This document shows, one piece after another, positions 49,749 to 58,474 of a stretch of DNA of 64,000 nucleotides. The notes below the pieces were generated by a model, which did no database searches, had not been told where the DNA came from, and was given only the letters and a program-made list of their open reading frames with translations. Origin of the DNA: Burkholderiales bacterium (GTDB lineage Bacteria; Pseudomonadota; Gammaproteobacteria; Burkholderiales; Eutrophovitaceae); contig JAOEKQ010000006.1 of the NCBI GenBank assembly GCA_028379895.1, forward strand, positions 32,001-96,000, given 5' to 3'. Every line of letters begins with the position of its first letter. Position 1 is the stretch's first letter. Made by a program: the position numbers and the translations under genes.

Positions 49749-49988
49749 ATTTTAACCTATTGTTTTTATTTATTTTTATTGATAATACTGATTTTCACCA
49801 CAACTTTGCCCCAAGTTGTAAGCGGACTCAAAATGGAAAAAGTCGTCATTTATGCTCCCGCCTCAACTAATTACCAAACTAACGAAAATCAAATTCTTTG
49901 TTCTCATTCCTTGCATATGGGCTTTGCCTTGAGTGGAAGCGATACCGCTCAGGTCTTAATTTTCATTTTTGGGTAATCAAAAATCGGG

Positions 49989-50216
49989 TCAATCCTCAAC
50001 CCAACACTTATATTCTTCTTCGTCCTCCATCACACAATAAACAAGTTCGCCCTTCCATCTTAATGCAATACGCAGTCTTTCATCATAACCCGACGCAATC
50101 GTCTCACCACTCAATAGAACTTCTCGGGATTCAGACAGCGACAGTTTTTTAGCGTGTCCGGAAACAGAAAAAGACAGTCCAAGCAGTAAAGCAATAACAG
50201 TAAAAAGTTTTTTCAT
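49989..50216 (-). CDS. Small periplasmic hypothetical protein
   Basis: A 75-residue precursor with a classical signal peptide (M-K-K-L-F... A-L-L-L-G-L-S-F-S-V-S-G-H-A) and a predicted mature part of about 51 residues. The mature part has two cysteines near the C-terminus (Y-C-V-M-E... Y-K-C-W-V) that could form one disulfide. No family is recognised. The ATG has a very good ribosome binding site (AAGGAGAAATC), so it is likely expressed. It is isolated by about 240 bases on the ettA side and 265 on the other. Confidence 0.7.
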   Translation of the reverse strand: MKKLFTVIALLLGLSFSVSGHAKKLSLSESREVLLSGETIASGYDERLRIALRWKGELVYCVMEDEEEYKCWVED

Positions 50217-50481
50217 GATTTCTCCTTTTTTTAGTATTGGTAATCCGTGGACTGGAATGTGTATCTCTTTTTTGAAAGTGCAACTAATAATCCATCCGCA
50301 CCATCACCCTCTCGCATTCCGACTAATACAGAGTAGCAACTCCGGTCCTTAAGTAATGCTAGTTACCCACGACTCCAACAACAGCAGCCGGGCTGCCCAG
50401 ATGCCAATGATGAAAGGTACGTTAATCTATATTTTGTTGAATAAATCACGAAAAAAATTTACACCAAAGCAAATAGTTTTT

Positions 50482-51843
50482 TTAATTCACATCTGGGACA
50501 GAAGAATGGGAATATGTGGATTCCATCTCACGACGTACCCTTATCGCAATATCATTTGTGTCGTAATGAACATCATCCCAGGTTAACGGATGGCCCGCAT
50601 CCTTCACATTTTTCAATTTAAGTCCGTGCGCTAAACCTAATGGGAGCGCACCCAATTGAAGCGACTTTTCAGCGGGAGCCAATCGGCCGACAACGGTATA
50701 TCCGCCCTCACCGTCTAATACCTCACCCACTTTTAGATCTCGTTTCGCCACCGCCATTACATCCGCTCGGAATCCTGTTGGAGCACCTGTCGACTCACCA
50801 CGCACCCCCACCGAAGCAACCGAAATACCGACTTCCAAACCAATCATATGCCATCGTTTATACAGCGACGCATACCGACCTGTATCGTCCGTCTTTACAC
50901 CATACTCTTCAAAACAATTTTGAATATAAGAGGTATCCCCCTCGAAAACGACCCAGACTCCGTAACGGATATCATATGGAATAGGAATGCCTGAAGAGTC
51001 CAAAGACGAAACAACCTCAACCTGACCGTCATGATGCAAACACCCACCAATGGCTTTTGGTCTCATTAAATTTGGGATGTCGTCAATACTTCCCGACGGG
51101 TACTCTAGACCATCAGGCGGCGCCACGAGTCCTGTTGCATTGCATACAGCAACACTTTCAATAGCAGGTTTTGATCCATCCAAAAATGAATTAAACATTT
51201 TTGGATTCAGACCACCTCTCTCAGCCTGCTCAGGTGTTAATCCATAGTGACCCCAAACAGTTTCGGGGGTCGATTGCGCAAAATGCGGCATCCATTTATG
51301 GCCTCTACCAGCAGAAACGACCTTGAATCCTGCAGCTCTTGCCCAATCAACTAAATCGCAAATCAGCGCCGGTTGGTCTCCGTATGCCAAGCTATAAATT
51401 ACGTCATTTTGTTGTGCGCACTGAGCAAGGTAGGGACCGCAAAGTGCATCTGCTTCTACTGTAACGTTTACAACGTGCTTTCTATGCTCAATCGCGCTCA
51501 AAATGTGTTCCACAGCAGCCGGAGGATTACCGGTAGCCTCGATAACAATATCAATTATAGGATCAGAAATGACTTTACCCCAATCATCGGTCACCCATGT
51601 TCCGTCGGAGCGAATGGCATCATCTATTGATGTGGCCTGATATCGCTCTTGAGCCCAGCCAACTCGCTGTAAATTAGCAAACACATTTGCGGGATTTAAG
51701 TCCGCTATCGCAGCAACGTGTATCCCTGGAGTTTTATGTACTTGCGCTAAATACATTGACGCGAATTTCCCTGCACCAATAATCGCGACACGCAGTGGGT
51801 TACTACTGGCAGCTCTTGATAATAATTTTGAATATAGATTCAC
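50482..51843 (-). CDS. NAD(P)-dependent oxidoreductase with SAF domain (homoserine-dehydrogenase-like)
   Basis: A 453-residue protein: N-terminal Rossmann domain with V-A-I-I-G-A-G-K-F-A-S at about 19-28, a C-terminal catalytic part like the predicted homoserine-dehydrogenase group, and a SAF (antifreeze-like/pterin-clip) region in the last 100 residues with K-R-D-L-K-V-G-E-V-L-D-G-E-G-G-Y. The family probably oxidises or reduces a sugar-acid- or hydroxy-acid-like substrate; none can be named. It is the last gene of the GntR operon, 31 bases after the dioxygenase gene. Protein is intact and cytoplasmic. Confidence 0.8.
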   Translation of the reverse strand: MNLYSKLLSRAASSNPLRVAIIGAGKFASMYLAQVHKTPGIHVAAIADLNPANVFANLQRVGWAQERYQATSIDDAIRSDGTWVTDDWGKVISDPIIDIVIEATGNPPAAVEHILSAIEHRKHVVNVTVEADALCGPYLAQCAQQNDVIYSLAYGDQPALICDLVDWARAAGFKVVSAGRGHKWMPHFAQSTPETVWGHYGLTPEQAERGGLNPKMFNSFLDGSKPAIESVAVCNATGLVAPPDGLEYPSGSIDDIPNLMRPKAIGGCLHHDGQVEVVSSLDSSGIPIPYDIRYGVWVVFEGDTSYIQNCFEEYGVKTDDTGRYASLYKRWHMIGLEVGISVASVGVRGESTGAPTGFRADVMAVAKRDLKVGEVLDGEGGYTVVGRLAPAEKSLQLGALPLGLAHGLKLKNVKDAGHPLTWDDVHYDTNDIAIRVRREMESTYSHSSVPDVN

Positions 51844-51874
51844 TTGTCAGTTCCTTGTATCTAACGTGCGTCGT

Positions 51875-52711
51875 TTAAATACCCTGCAACTCCTCAGTTG
51901 GAATTCCATCAATCCAAGGCAGGGAAACCTCATAGTCCTGCACCAAACAGTCGTCAGGTAAACACTCAATTGGAGCAAACTCCCTGCCAGCTATGTAACC
52001 TGGCCGCTTAAACCGCTTGATATGATTTGATACAGCACAAAGGCTCAAATACACCGCTTTTCGATCCCAAGGTGATAAATTTGAGCCAGAGGCATGCACG
52101 AGACAAGAATGAAACAGGATCATTGATCCGGCGCGCCCTTTAGGAGAGACGATCCCGCCCTCGCGCACCAAGGCCGAGATGGTTTTGGGGTCGAGAGTCC
52201 ACAGAGGATAACTGGTTGTTTCAGTATCGTGCCCTGCCTCCAACACTCCTTGCTTATGGCTACCTGGTATAAACATGAGAGGACCATTGTGTTCATTAAC
52301 GTCATCTAAAAATATTGCGATATTCATCGCTCTGGGTTCAGGCATCAAGTCGTCTGCATGCCATGTTCCGAAATCTTGGTGCCACTGCCAAACGTCCCCA
52401 TCAAATGCCGCCTTCGCATTTACCTTGAATTGGTGCATATAGACCCCCTCTTCAAATAGCTGCTCCACGGGTTTAATCATACGAGGGTGACGTGATAGAC
52501 GTGCAAACGCTGAATTATAATTATGGGCAGCCCAATTAGTTCGGACAGCTTTTTTACCCTTCTCCCTTAAATTACAAACAATATCTAACGCAAATAGATC
52601 ATCCAATTGTGAAGTGAGCGAGTCCATTTCGGCGGTTTCAAATAGCGACGGGAAAAATAAAAATCCCTTTTCGTCAAATTCTTTCAACTGCTCTTGGCTT
52701 AATTGTTCCAT
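51875..52711 (-). CDS. Phytanoyl-CoA dioxygenase (PhyH) / EctD-like Fe(II) 2-oxoglutarate dioxygenase
   Basis: A 278-residue cupin-fold dioxygenase. Iron ligands are H111-x-D113 (in W-Q-W-H-Q-D-F-G-T-W-H) and H206 (in L-V-H-A-S-G-S-N). The stretch around the first histidine, and H-N-G-P-L-M-F-I-P-G-S-H after it, are very close to ectoine hydroxylase EctD, but ectABC is not in the window. The N-terminus differs from EctD, so ectoine is not assumed. It lies 40 bases after the GntR gene on the same strand with a strong ribosome binding site, as the second gene of the operon. Confidence 0.87.
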   Translation of the reverse strand: MEQLSQEQLKEFDEKGFLFFPSLFETAEMDSLTSQLDDLFALDIVCNLREKGKKAVRTNWAAHNYNSAFARLSRHPRMIKPVEQLFEEGVYMHQFKVNAKAAFDGDVWQWHQDFGTWHADDLMPEPRAMNIAIFLDDVNEHNGPLMFIPGSHKQGVLEAGHDTETTSYPLWTLDPKTISALVREGGIVSPKGRAGSMILFHSCLVHASGSNLSPWDRKAVYLSLCAVSNHIKRFKRPGYIAGREFAPIECLPDDCLVQDYEVSLPWIDGIPTEELQGI

Positions 52712-52751
52712 TGATGCGATTCCTTTCTAAAAAAAGTTCTCAATTAATTAT

Positions 52752-53408
52752 TTACAGTTGACGATTCAAAGCGTTGGCTAGCGCTTCCCCCGCGGACTCA
52801 CCGTGCGCTCGAGCCAATTGTTCCGCCAACATACAATCTCCTTCATTTATAGCCTTCAATATCCCCTCATGCTCATCCCAAATGCTACCGACGTCGCTAA
52901 GCTGTGCGACCACAGCACCCATAGCTCTTCTAATGTGTTGCCAATGAAATTCGGCTGAGTCCTTAATCATCGGATTTCCTGATGCGTGATAAATTGACTG
53001 ATGAAAATTTAAGTCCGCCTCGATCAAGGATGAGATTTTTCCAGTTGAACCAGCCTGTCTACCCCGTGCTATCAGCTCAGAATCAAGTACAAGATGCTTC
53101 CTTGCGGCCTCTCTGGCTGCCAAGCCATCTAGCACTGACCTGACCTGATATGTTTGACGAATTACGTCTGCATTAATCGGGGCGATCATGAGGCCTCTTT
53201 TACCTGCGTCAACAACAAACCCGTCTTTCCGGAGCAACCTAAGAGCCTGCAGAACAGGCTGCCGAGAAACATTTAAAGACTCTGCCAACCCCTGCTGCGT
53301 CACTCTAGTTTCAGGGGTTAATTGCGTCGTACAAATAGCCTCAAGTAAATTTTCATACACTTGATCCGTTAGATCCGGTGAGACTTCAATTTCTTGTAAT
53401 GGAGGCAC
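52752..53408 (-). CDS. GntR-family transcriptional regulator (FCD/FadR subfamily)
   Basis: A 218-residue regulator with an N-terminal winged helix (T-D-Q-V-Y-E-N-L-L-E-A-I, then V-S-R-Q-P-V-L-Q-A-L-R-L-L) and an all-helical FCD effector domain in the C-terminal 150 residues, with F-H-x-x-I-Y-x-A-S-G-N-P as the conserved metal/ligand motif. The start is a GTG preceded by AAAGG. A nearly perfect palindrome lies 26 bases upstream, so autoregulation is likely. It heads the operon with the dioxygenase and the oxidoreductase. Confidence 0.9.
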   Translation of the reverse strand: MPPLQEIEVSPDLTDQVYENLLEAICTTQLTPETRVTQQGLAESLNVSRQPVLQALRLLRKDGFVVDAGKRGLMIAPINADVIRQTYQVRSVLDGLAAREAARKHLVLDSELIARGRQAGSTGKISSLIEADLNFHQSIYHASGNPMIKDSAEFHWQHIRRAMGAVVAQLSDVGSIWDEHEGILKAINEGDCMLAEQLARAHGESAGEALANALNRQL

Positions 53409-53430
53409 GGATGTCCTTTACAGTAAAAAG

Positions 53431-53449
53431 TTCGTATACCGTATACTAA
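53431..53449. promoter_or_regulatory. Palindromic operator, probable GntR autoregulatory site
   Basis: TTcGTATACcGTATACtAA is a 19-base palindrome broken at one pair. GntR/FCD regulators bind short palindromes of this kind. It sits in the 106-base gap before the GntR gene, where it would overlap the promoter of the divergent transcripts. A second half-matching copy lies 63 bases away. Confidence 0.65.
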
Positions 53450-53493
53450 CTGATAAAAAAAGTCCACTAATAAGCTTGGATCTCTGGGCCAAA

Positions 53494-53510
53494 TTGTTAT
53501 ACGGTATCAA
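53494..53510. promoter_or_regulatory. Second operator-like site with the same ATACsGTAT core
   Basis: TTGTTATACGGTATCAA contains ATACGGTAT, which is the reverse complement of the core of the site centred at 53440. Centres are 63 bases apart, six turns of B-DNA, so both sites face the same side of the helix. It overlaps a possible -10 (TATACG) of the plus-strand gene and lies only five bases before its start codon. Confidence 0.5.
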
Positions 53511-53514
53511 CCTT

Positions 53515-54015
53515 ATGAAATCACTAGGCAAGACAAAAAAGGTATTTCTAACGTTAGGTGCAGCACTAGTAGCCGCAGCATTTCTAGTCCCCAACAAAGA
53601 AGCGCCAATATCGATACTCACCCCCGATATTCAATGGGGCCAGTTCTCTATTTCTCCACGCACTAATATCGAAGTCACTAGAGTACATCCAGACTCTATT
53701 GTTTTTGTCTCGAACGCTGAGCCACAAGCGAGATTAACTATCTCCAAAAATGGAAATTTCAGCAATACCCCAAAAAATATTGTTAAATCACTTTGTCGAA
53801 ATGACCGATGCACTTACGTTGCATATAACAATCCCGATCTTGACGGTGCCATTGCAAGATTTCAATCTGATAATGACCTTCAATTAGTACTCATTCGCTC
53901 ACAAAAAGAACATGTTTGGATGGAATATAAAGGTCCGACGGCTGCTTTCATTTTCTTCGAACCACTGATCAGTGAGTTTAACCAGCAGATCGAATTGAAC
54001 AACCAAGTCATTTAA
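53515..54015 (+). CDS. Membrane-anchored hypothetical protein
   Basis: From the ATG at 53515 the product has 166 residues: an N-terminal hydrophobic segment (L-T-L-G-A-A-L-V-A-A-A-F-L-V) that is either a signal peptide or an anchor, then a soluble domain with two cysteines (L-C-R-N-D-R-C). No family is recognised. An in-frame TTG at 53476 would extend it by 13 residues but has no ribosome binding site. The ATG also lacks one and would sit at about +4 of the nearest candidate promoter, so leaderless translation is possible. The operator copy overlapping this promoter suggests regulation by the GntR protein. Confidence 0.6.
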   Translation: MKSLGKTKKVFLTLGAALVAAAFLVPNKEAPISILTPDIQWGQFSISPRTNIEVTRVHPDSIVFVSNAEPQARLTISKNGNFSNTPKNIVKSLCRNDRCTYVAYNNPDLDGAIARFQSDNDLQLVLIRSQKEHVWMEYKGPTAAFIFFEPLISEFNQQIELNNQVI

Positions 54016-54131
54016 CCAAGTACAAACCGCAAATTATGTGGATGTCCAACACGTGAACGCATTAGGCAAACAAACAAGACAAGCATAGCACTACCTCAAA
54101 ATCAGCCTTTAAAAATACAGAGAATAGAAAA

Positions 54132-56735
54132 ATGGAACAGATTTCACTTCAACCAACATTACTTCAAGACTACACCCCATCAGTCTTCCAAATCCCAAAA
54201 ATAGATCTTTTAATCTCGATCGAAAAAGACTTTACAGAGGTCCATACAAAACTATACGTTGAAAAAACTAGTGAAGCCGTCGGAACATCCGATCTTTGTC
54301 TGAACGGAGAACAACTTGAATTAATTGCAATCAAGAAGAATGGCTCTATTATTCAAAAAAATGACTACCGATTAACTAAGCACTCGCTAACTGTCGTCAA
54401 CCCTGGTGACTCATTTACGATCGAAACGACAGTGCGGATCCATCCAGAGAAAAACTCTCAACTAATGGGACTGTACGCATCGAAGTATGGGTACTTTACT
54501 CAATGCGAAGCAGAAGGCTTTCGACGAATCACATACTTTTTGGACCGACCTGATGTTTTATCTCGATACACAACTAAGATCGTCGCGCCAAAAGATAAAT
54601 ATCCAGTCCTTCTATCCAACGGAAACTTAACAAACAGCGGCTTATTAGATGATGGAAAACACTTCGCCCATTGGACCGACCCTTACCCCAAGCCGTCTTA
54701 TCTGTTCGCTATGGTACTCGGGCGACTGGAGAAAAATGAGGAGGAGTTCATCACAGCCTCAGGAAGAAGTGTTGCCTTGCAGATATATGCGCCCGCTCAC
54801 CAAATTGAACAAACTAGCTTCGCGATGGAAGCACTAAAGAGGTCTATACGTTGGGATGAAAAGCGCTTTGATCTCGAGCTAGACCTCGATCAATACATGA
54901 TCGTCGCGGTTGATGATTTCAATATGGGCGCTATGGAAAATAAAGGTTTAAACATTTTTAATACAAAGTACATCCTTGCTAATCAAAATCTTTCTACCGA
55001 CAGAGATTTCATGTTATTAGACAGGGTTGTTGCTCACGAATACTTCCATAACTGGACAGGAAATCGCGTTACCTGTCGAGACTGGTTTCAGCTAAGCTTG
55101 AAAGAAGGGCTAACCGTCTTTCGTGACCAAGAGTATGGAGCCGATACCTACTCGAGAGGAGTGCAACGAATTCAAGAGGTTCGCGGACTGAGGACAACTC
55201 AATTTCCTGAAGATGCCGGTCCTATGGCACACCCGATAAGACCTGACGCCTACATCGAAATCAATAACTTTTATACCGCCACTGTGTACGATAAAGGAGC
55301 CGAGGTTGTTCGCATGATTCATACCTTACTGGGAGAGGAAAAATTTCAGCTCGGAATGAAAACGTACTTCGGGCGACACGACGGGTGCGCAGTAACAACT
55401 GAGGAATTTGTCTCTGCGATGGAACATGCCTCAGGCCAAGATTTATCCAATTTTAGGCGCTGGTATACTCAGGCTGGGACGCCAAGAGTAAAAGTATCGG
55501 GCAAATATAATGCGGCGAGCCAAGAATACACACTCGACTGTCACCAATCATTCGCAGGAGAAAAATTTAAAACAAATCAACCAGCGCACATTCCGATCAA
55601 AGTCAAACTCCTTCAACCGAATGGGATCGCCCAAGACGAGCAGACCATATCACTATTAAAATCGCGCGATTCGTTCACCTTTTCGAACGTAGAGCAACGA
55701 CCCATCCCTTCATTGTTCCGTGAATTTTCATCACCAATAATTCTAGACTTCGAATATACCGATGAAGAGTTACTTTATTTAATGGCCCACGATGATGACG
55801 CATTTAACCGCTGGGAAGCAGGACAGCAGCTACAAGGTCGCTTGATGCTAAATTCGATGTCTCGAATGGAAAAGCATCTAAAGCCGACCTGGAATTCTCA
55901 ATTTATTGACATTTTATCTGCATCTCTAAGTGAGGTTGATGATGACCCAGCATTAATCGCGGAACTCTTCTCGACACCGGCTGAGAGCCACCTAGCTGAG
56001 TCGTGTATATCAGTTAAACCTGACTTGTTACACGCAACTCGTAATGCATTAAGGGCGGAAATAGCAGGTGCGCTCGAACTCCAATTGCTGCAAGTCTACA
56101 GTGATCATTCGCATGCTGGTCGCTACTCCCCGGATGCGAGATCTGCCGGACAACGTGCTATCAGAAATGTCTGTTTACAGTTGCTTGTTGAAACAGAAAA
56201 AGATGAATATGTGGACTTATGCCTTCGACAAGGTGAGATGGCAACTAACATGACAGACGAATACGCCGCCCTTCAATCTATTGTTCACACCGATAGAGTG
56301 GAACGAGAGGGCGCATTAGCTAGTTTCCATAGCAAATGGAAGTCGGAGCCCCTCGCGATGGATAAGTGGTTCGCTGTACAAGCAGGTTCACGCGTAAAGG
56401 ATACGGTGGAGCAAGTTGAAAGACTGATCCATCATCCGTCATTCGACATAAAAAATCCAAATAAGGCGTTCGCCTTATTACGAACTTTCGCGTCGAACCA
56501 TGTTCACTTCCACCGTTCAGACGGAGCGGGCTACATATTAATCTCCAATGCGGTTATAGAGATTGATAAACTCAATCCACAAGTGGCCGCTCGACTCGCG
56601 CGTAGTTTTGACAGATGGAAAAAATTCGATGACAAGCGCCAAGCTTATGCGAAATTGGCATTAGAAAAAATTCTCAATCAACCTAAGTTATCAAAAGATA
56701 CTGGTGAAATTGTTTCTAAAACCCTTAAAGGATAA
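54132..56735 (+). CDS. pepN: Aminopeptidase N
   Basis: PepN is the main broad-specificity cytoplasmic aminopeptidase, an M1 zinc enzyme. The 867-residue protein has the exopeptidase motif G-A-M-E-N-K-G near residue 266 and the zinc site H302-E-Y-F-H306 with the third ligand E325, eighteen residues later as required. The C-terminal half is the helical PepN-specific domain. Length is slightly below the 870 of E. coli. It is followed 12 bases later by the arsC-like gene. Confidence 0.97.
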   Translation: MEQISLQPTLLQDYTPSVFQIPKIDLLISIEKDFTEVHTKLYVEKTSEAVGTSDLCLNGEQLELIAIKKNGSIIQKNDYRLTKHSLTVVNPGDSFTIETTVRIHPEKNSQLMGLYASKYGYFTQCEAEGFRRITYFLDRPDVLSRYTTKIVAPKDKYPVLLSNGNLTNSGLLDDGKHFAHWTDPYPKPSYLFAMVLGRLEKNEEEFITASGRSVALQIYAPAHQIEQTSFAMEALKRSIRWDEKRFDLELDLDQYMIVAVDDFNMGAMENKGLNIFNTKYILANQNLSTDRDFMLLDRVVAHEYFHNWTGNRVTCRDWFQLSLKEGLTVFRDQEYGADTYSRGVQRIQEVRGLRTTQFPEDAGPMAHPIRPDAYIEINNFYTATVYDKGAEVVRMIHTLLGEEKFQLGMKTYFGRHDGCAVTTEEFVSAMEHASGQDLSNFRRWYTQAGTPRVKVSGKYNAASQEYTLDCHQSFAGEKFKTNQPAHIPIKVKLLQPNGIAQDEQTISLLKSRDSFTFSNVEQRPIPSLFREFSSPIILDFEYTDEELLYLMAHDDDAFNRWEAGQQLQGRLMLNSMSRMEKHLKPTWNSQFIDILSASLSEVDDDPALIAELFSTPAESHLAESCISVKPDLLHATRNALRAEIAGALELQLLQVYSDHSHAGRYSPDARSAGQRAIRNVCLQLLVETEKDEYVDLCLRQGEMATNMTDEYAALQSIVHTDRVEREGALASFHSKWKSEPLAMDKWFAVQAGSRVKDTVEQVERLIHHPSFDIKNPNKAFALLRTFASNHVHFHRSDGAGYILISNAVIEIDKLNPQVAARLARSFDRWKKFDDKRQAYAKLALEKILNQPKLSKDTGEIVSKTLKG

Positions 56736-56747
56736 GGCGCAGGATCA

Positions 56748-57107
56748 ATGGTAAAACTAGAAATTACTCTTTATCACAATCCAAGATGTAGCAAGAGTCG
56801 CAACACGTTAGCTCTGCTGCAAAAGAACAGTGTCAAACCACTGATCGTGGAATACTTAAAGGCGCCTCTTAACTTTCGACAAATCGCTGAGTTGTGCAAG
56901 AAGCTTAATATGAGTCCCACTAAATTACTGCGAACGGGTGAGGCAATTTTCAAAGAATATTATTTGGGACAAAATCTGAGTGATGAGGACGCAATTAATG
57001 CAATGATCAGCCATCCAATTTTAATGGAACGCCCTATCATCGTGTGTGGCGATCAAGCTATTATTGGTAGGCCACCGGAGAATGCACTCACTATTTTAAA
57101 GACGTGA
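56748..57107 (+). CDS. arsC: ArsC-family (glutaredoxin-linked) protein
   Basis: A 119-residue thioredoxin-fold protein of the ArsC/Spx superfamily. It has the N-terminal N-P-R-C14-S-K-S-R motif with the catalytic cysteine, and E-R-P-I-I-V plus I-G-R-P-P-E near the C-terminus, both as in glutaredoxin-dependent arsenate reductases. No other ars genes are nearby; the housekeeping YfgD-like branch with the same motifs is an alternative. It is 12 bases after pepN and so probably co-transcribed. Confidence 0.85.
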   Translation: MVKLEITLYHNPRCSKSRNTLALLQKNSVKPLIVEYLKAPLNFRQIAELCKKLNMSPTKLLRTGEAIFKEYYLGQNLSDEDAINAMISHPILMERPIIVCGDQAIIGRPPENALTILKT

Positions 57108-57149
57108 AATCCCCTCAAAGATCCGGAATAAAAAAACATCGGACAAAGT

Positions 57150-58391
57150 TCAATCTAAAACGTGCGAAACTAAACCATCAGCCAGTTTCGGCTCAAACCA
57201 AGTTGATTTGGGCGGCATAACCTGACCTCTATCAGCAACGCTCATCAATTCTTCAATTTTAGTTGGAAAAAGAGAAAAGGCGCACGCCATTTCTTTAGAA
57301 TCGACTCGCCTCATCAATTCCCGAGTGCCTCGAATACCTCCCACAAAATCTATTCGCCTATCCTTTCTCAAGTCATGTATCCCGAGTATCGGGGCTAATA
57401 CCCAATTAGATAAAATACTTACATCCAAATTTTCTACCGGATCCTCAGACGTAGGCGTGGTACGAACCAACAAAATATACCAGTGCCCATCGAGGTATAT
57501 ACCTATTTGCCCCTTCTCTTTTGGAATCACAGGTTCCTCAGATGAATGGACTTCAAAATCTTTCTTTAAAAACCCCAAAAAATCGGTTGGGTTCAAACCA
57601 TTTAAATCGGTGACTACGCGATTGTATGCGAGGATTTGCATCTGATCCTGAGGAAACGCCACCGCAAGAAAGTAATCATAACTTTTGAGGCCCGGACTTT
57701 GATCTTCGTCTCTGTCTGCCATGATTTTTTTTATCCGTGAAGCAGCAGCAGACCTATGATGACCATCTGCAATGTAAACCGCTGGCAAATCATCAAATGA
57801 CAAAACAAGTTGCGCTAATTTATCAGCTGAAGAAATAGTCCACACCTCATGTCGCACTCCATCCGCCGCCAGAACTTCCATGTCTGGCGCACCGCTGGAC
57901 TCAGACGCAATGATGGAATCAATAAGCCTGGAGGATGGGTATGCGAGCAAAACCGGGCCCGTCTGCGCGGCGAGGGCATCGATCTGTCGAACGCGGTCAT
58001 CTTCTTTTACTGGCCTTGTAAACTCATGTTTACGAATTAAATTTTCATCGTACGCGTTTACTGACGCTGTTACTACGAGCCCTGACTGGGATACACCATG
58101 CCCTGTTAATCTATAAACGTAAAAGGATGCCTCATTATCTCTAGTTAAAATCCCCTCTTCCAAAAGAGCTCGTAAATTAGAACTTCCTTTTTCATATACC
58201 TCAGATGCATAAGGATCGGTACCCTCCGGAAAATCTATCTCGGGTCGGGAAATATGAAGAAAACTATTTGGCTTGCCTTTAGCTAGCAAAACAGCCTCTC
58301 GATACGACATCACATCATACGGTGGAGCTGCCACCTCAGTCGCTTTACCAGAAGATGGACGCAATCCTTTAAATGGACGAATTAGAGTCAT
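57150..58391 (-). CDS. DUF1015-family protein
   Basis: A 413-residue cytoplasmic protein of the DUF1015 family. The start I chose is the ATG at 58391, giving M-T-L-I-R-P-F-K-G-L-R-P; a TTG at 58424 would add eleven residues. Family signatures are A-P-P-Y-D-V at about 23-28, H-I-S-R-P-E near 52, and A-D-G-H-H-R near 205. Some DUF1015 genes in other bacteria lie next to serA and the family is thought to act in serine or sugar-acid metabolism, but no reaction is established. A strong terminator ends 36 bases upstream of the start. Confidence 0.85.
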   Translation of the reverse strand: MTLIRPFKGLRPSSGKATEVAAPPYDVMSYREAVLLAKGKPNSFLHISRPEIDFPEGTDPYASEVYEKGSSNLRALLEEGILTRDNEASFYVYRLTGHGVSQSGLVVTASVNAYDENLIRKHEFTRPVKEDDRVRQIDALAAQTGPVLLAYPSSRLIDSIIASESSGAPDMEVLAADGVRHEVWTISSADKLAQLVLSFDDLPAVYIADGHHRSAAASRIKKIMADRDEDQSPGLKSYDYFLAVAFPQDQMQILAYNRVVTDLNGLNPTDFLGFLKKDFEVHSSEEPVIPKEKGQIGIYLDGHWYILLVRTTPTSEDPVENLDVSILSNWVLAPILGIHDLRKDRRIDFVGGIRGTRELMRRVDSKEMACAFSLFPTKIEELMSVADRGQVMPPKSTWFEPKLADGLVSHVLD

Positions 58392-58426
58392 ACGAAATAA
58401 ACCTTTGATATTTTTAAACGGCAAAT

Positions 58427-58462
58427 AAAAAGGGCGGCCCGATAATAATCGGACCGCCCTTG
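58427..58462 (-). terminator. Strong terminator of the H1-like/SWIB gene
   Basis: Read on the minus strand, AAGGGCGGTCCGAT and ATCGGGCCGCCCTT form a 14-base-pair stem with one G-U-type mismatch and a four-base loop, followed by TTTTTATTT. It is 12 bases after the stop of the H1-like gene. The hairpin is almost symmetric; on the plus strand the flanking T-run is missing, so it works best for the minus strand. Confidence 0.85.
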
Positions 58463-58474
58463 GTTGGACATAAA

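Noticed and set aside
49932..49953. Hairpin TGAGTGG...CCGCTCA after the small secreted gene considered as its terminator
   Set aside because: On the minus strand the stem is not followed by a T-run; on the plus strand there is no gene to terminate.
50356..50586. 76-residue open frame on the plus strand running into the SAF-oxidoreductase gene
   Set aside because: Half of it is antisense to the oxidoreductase; no ribosome binding site and no recognisable features.
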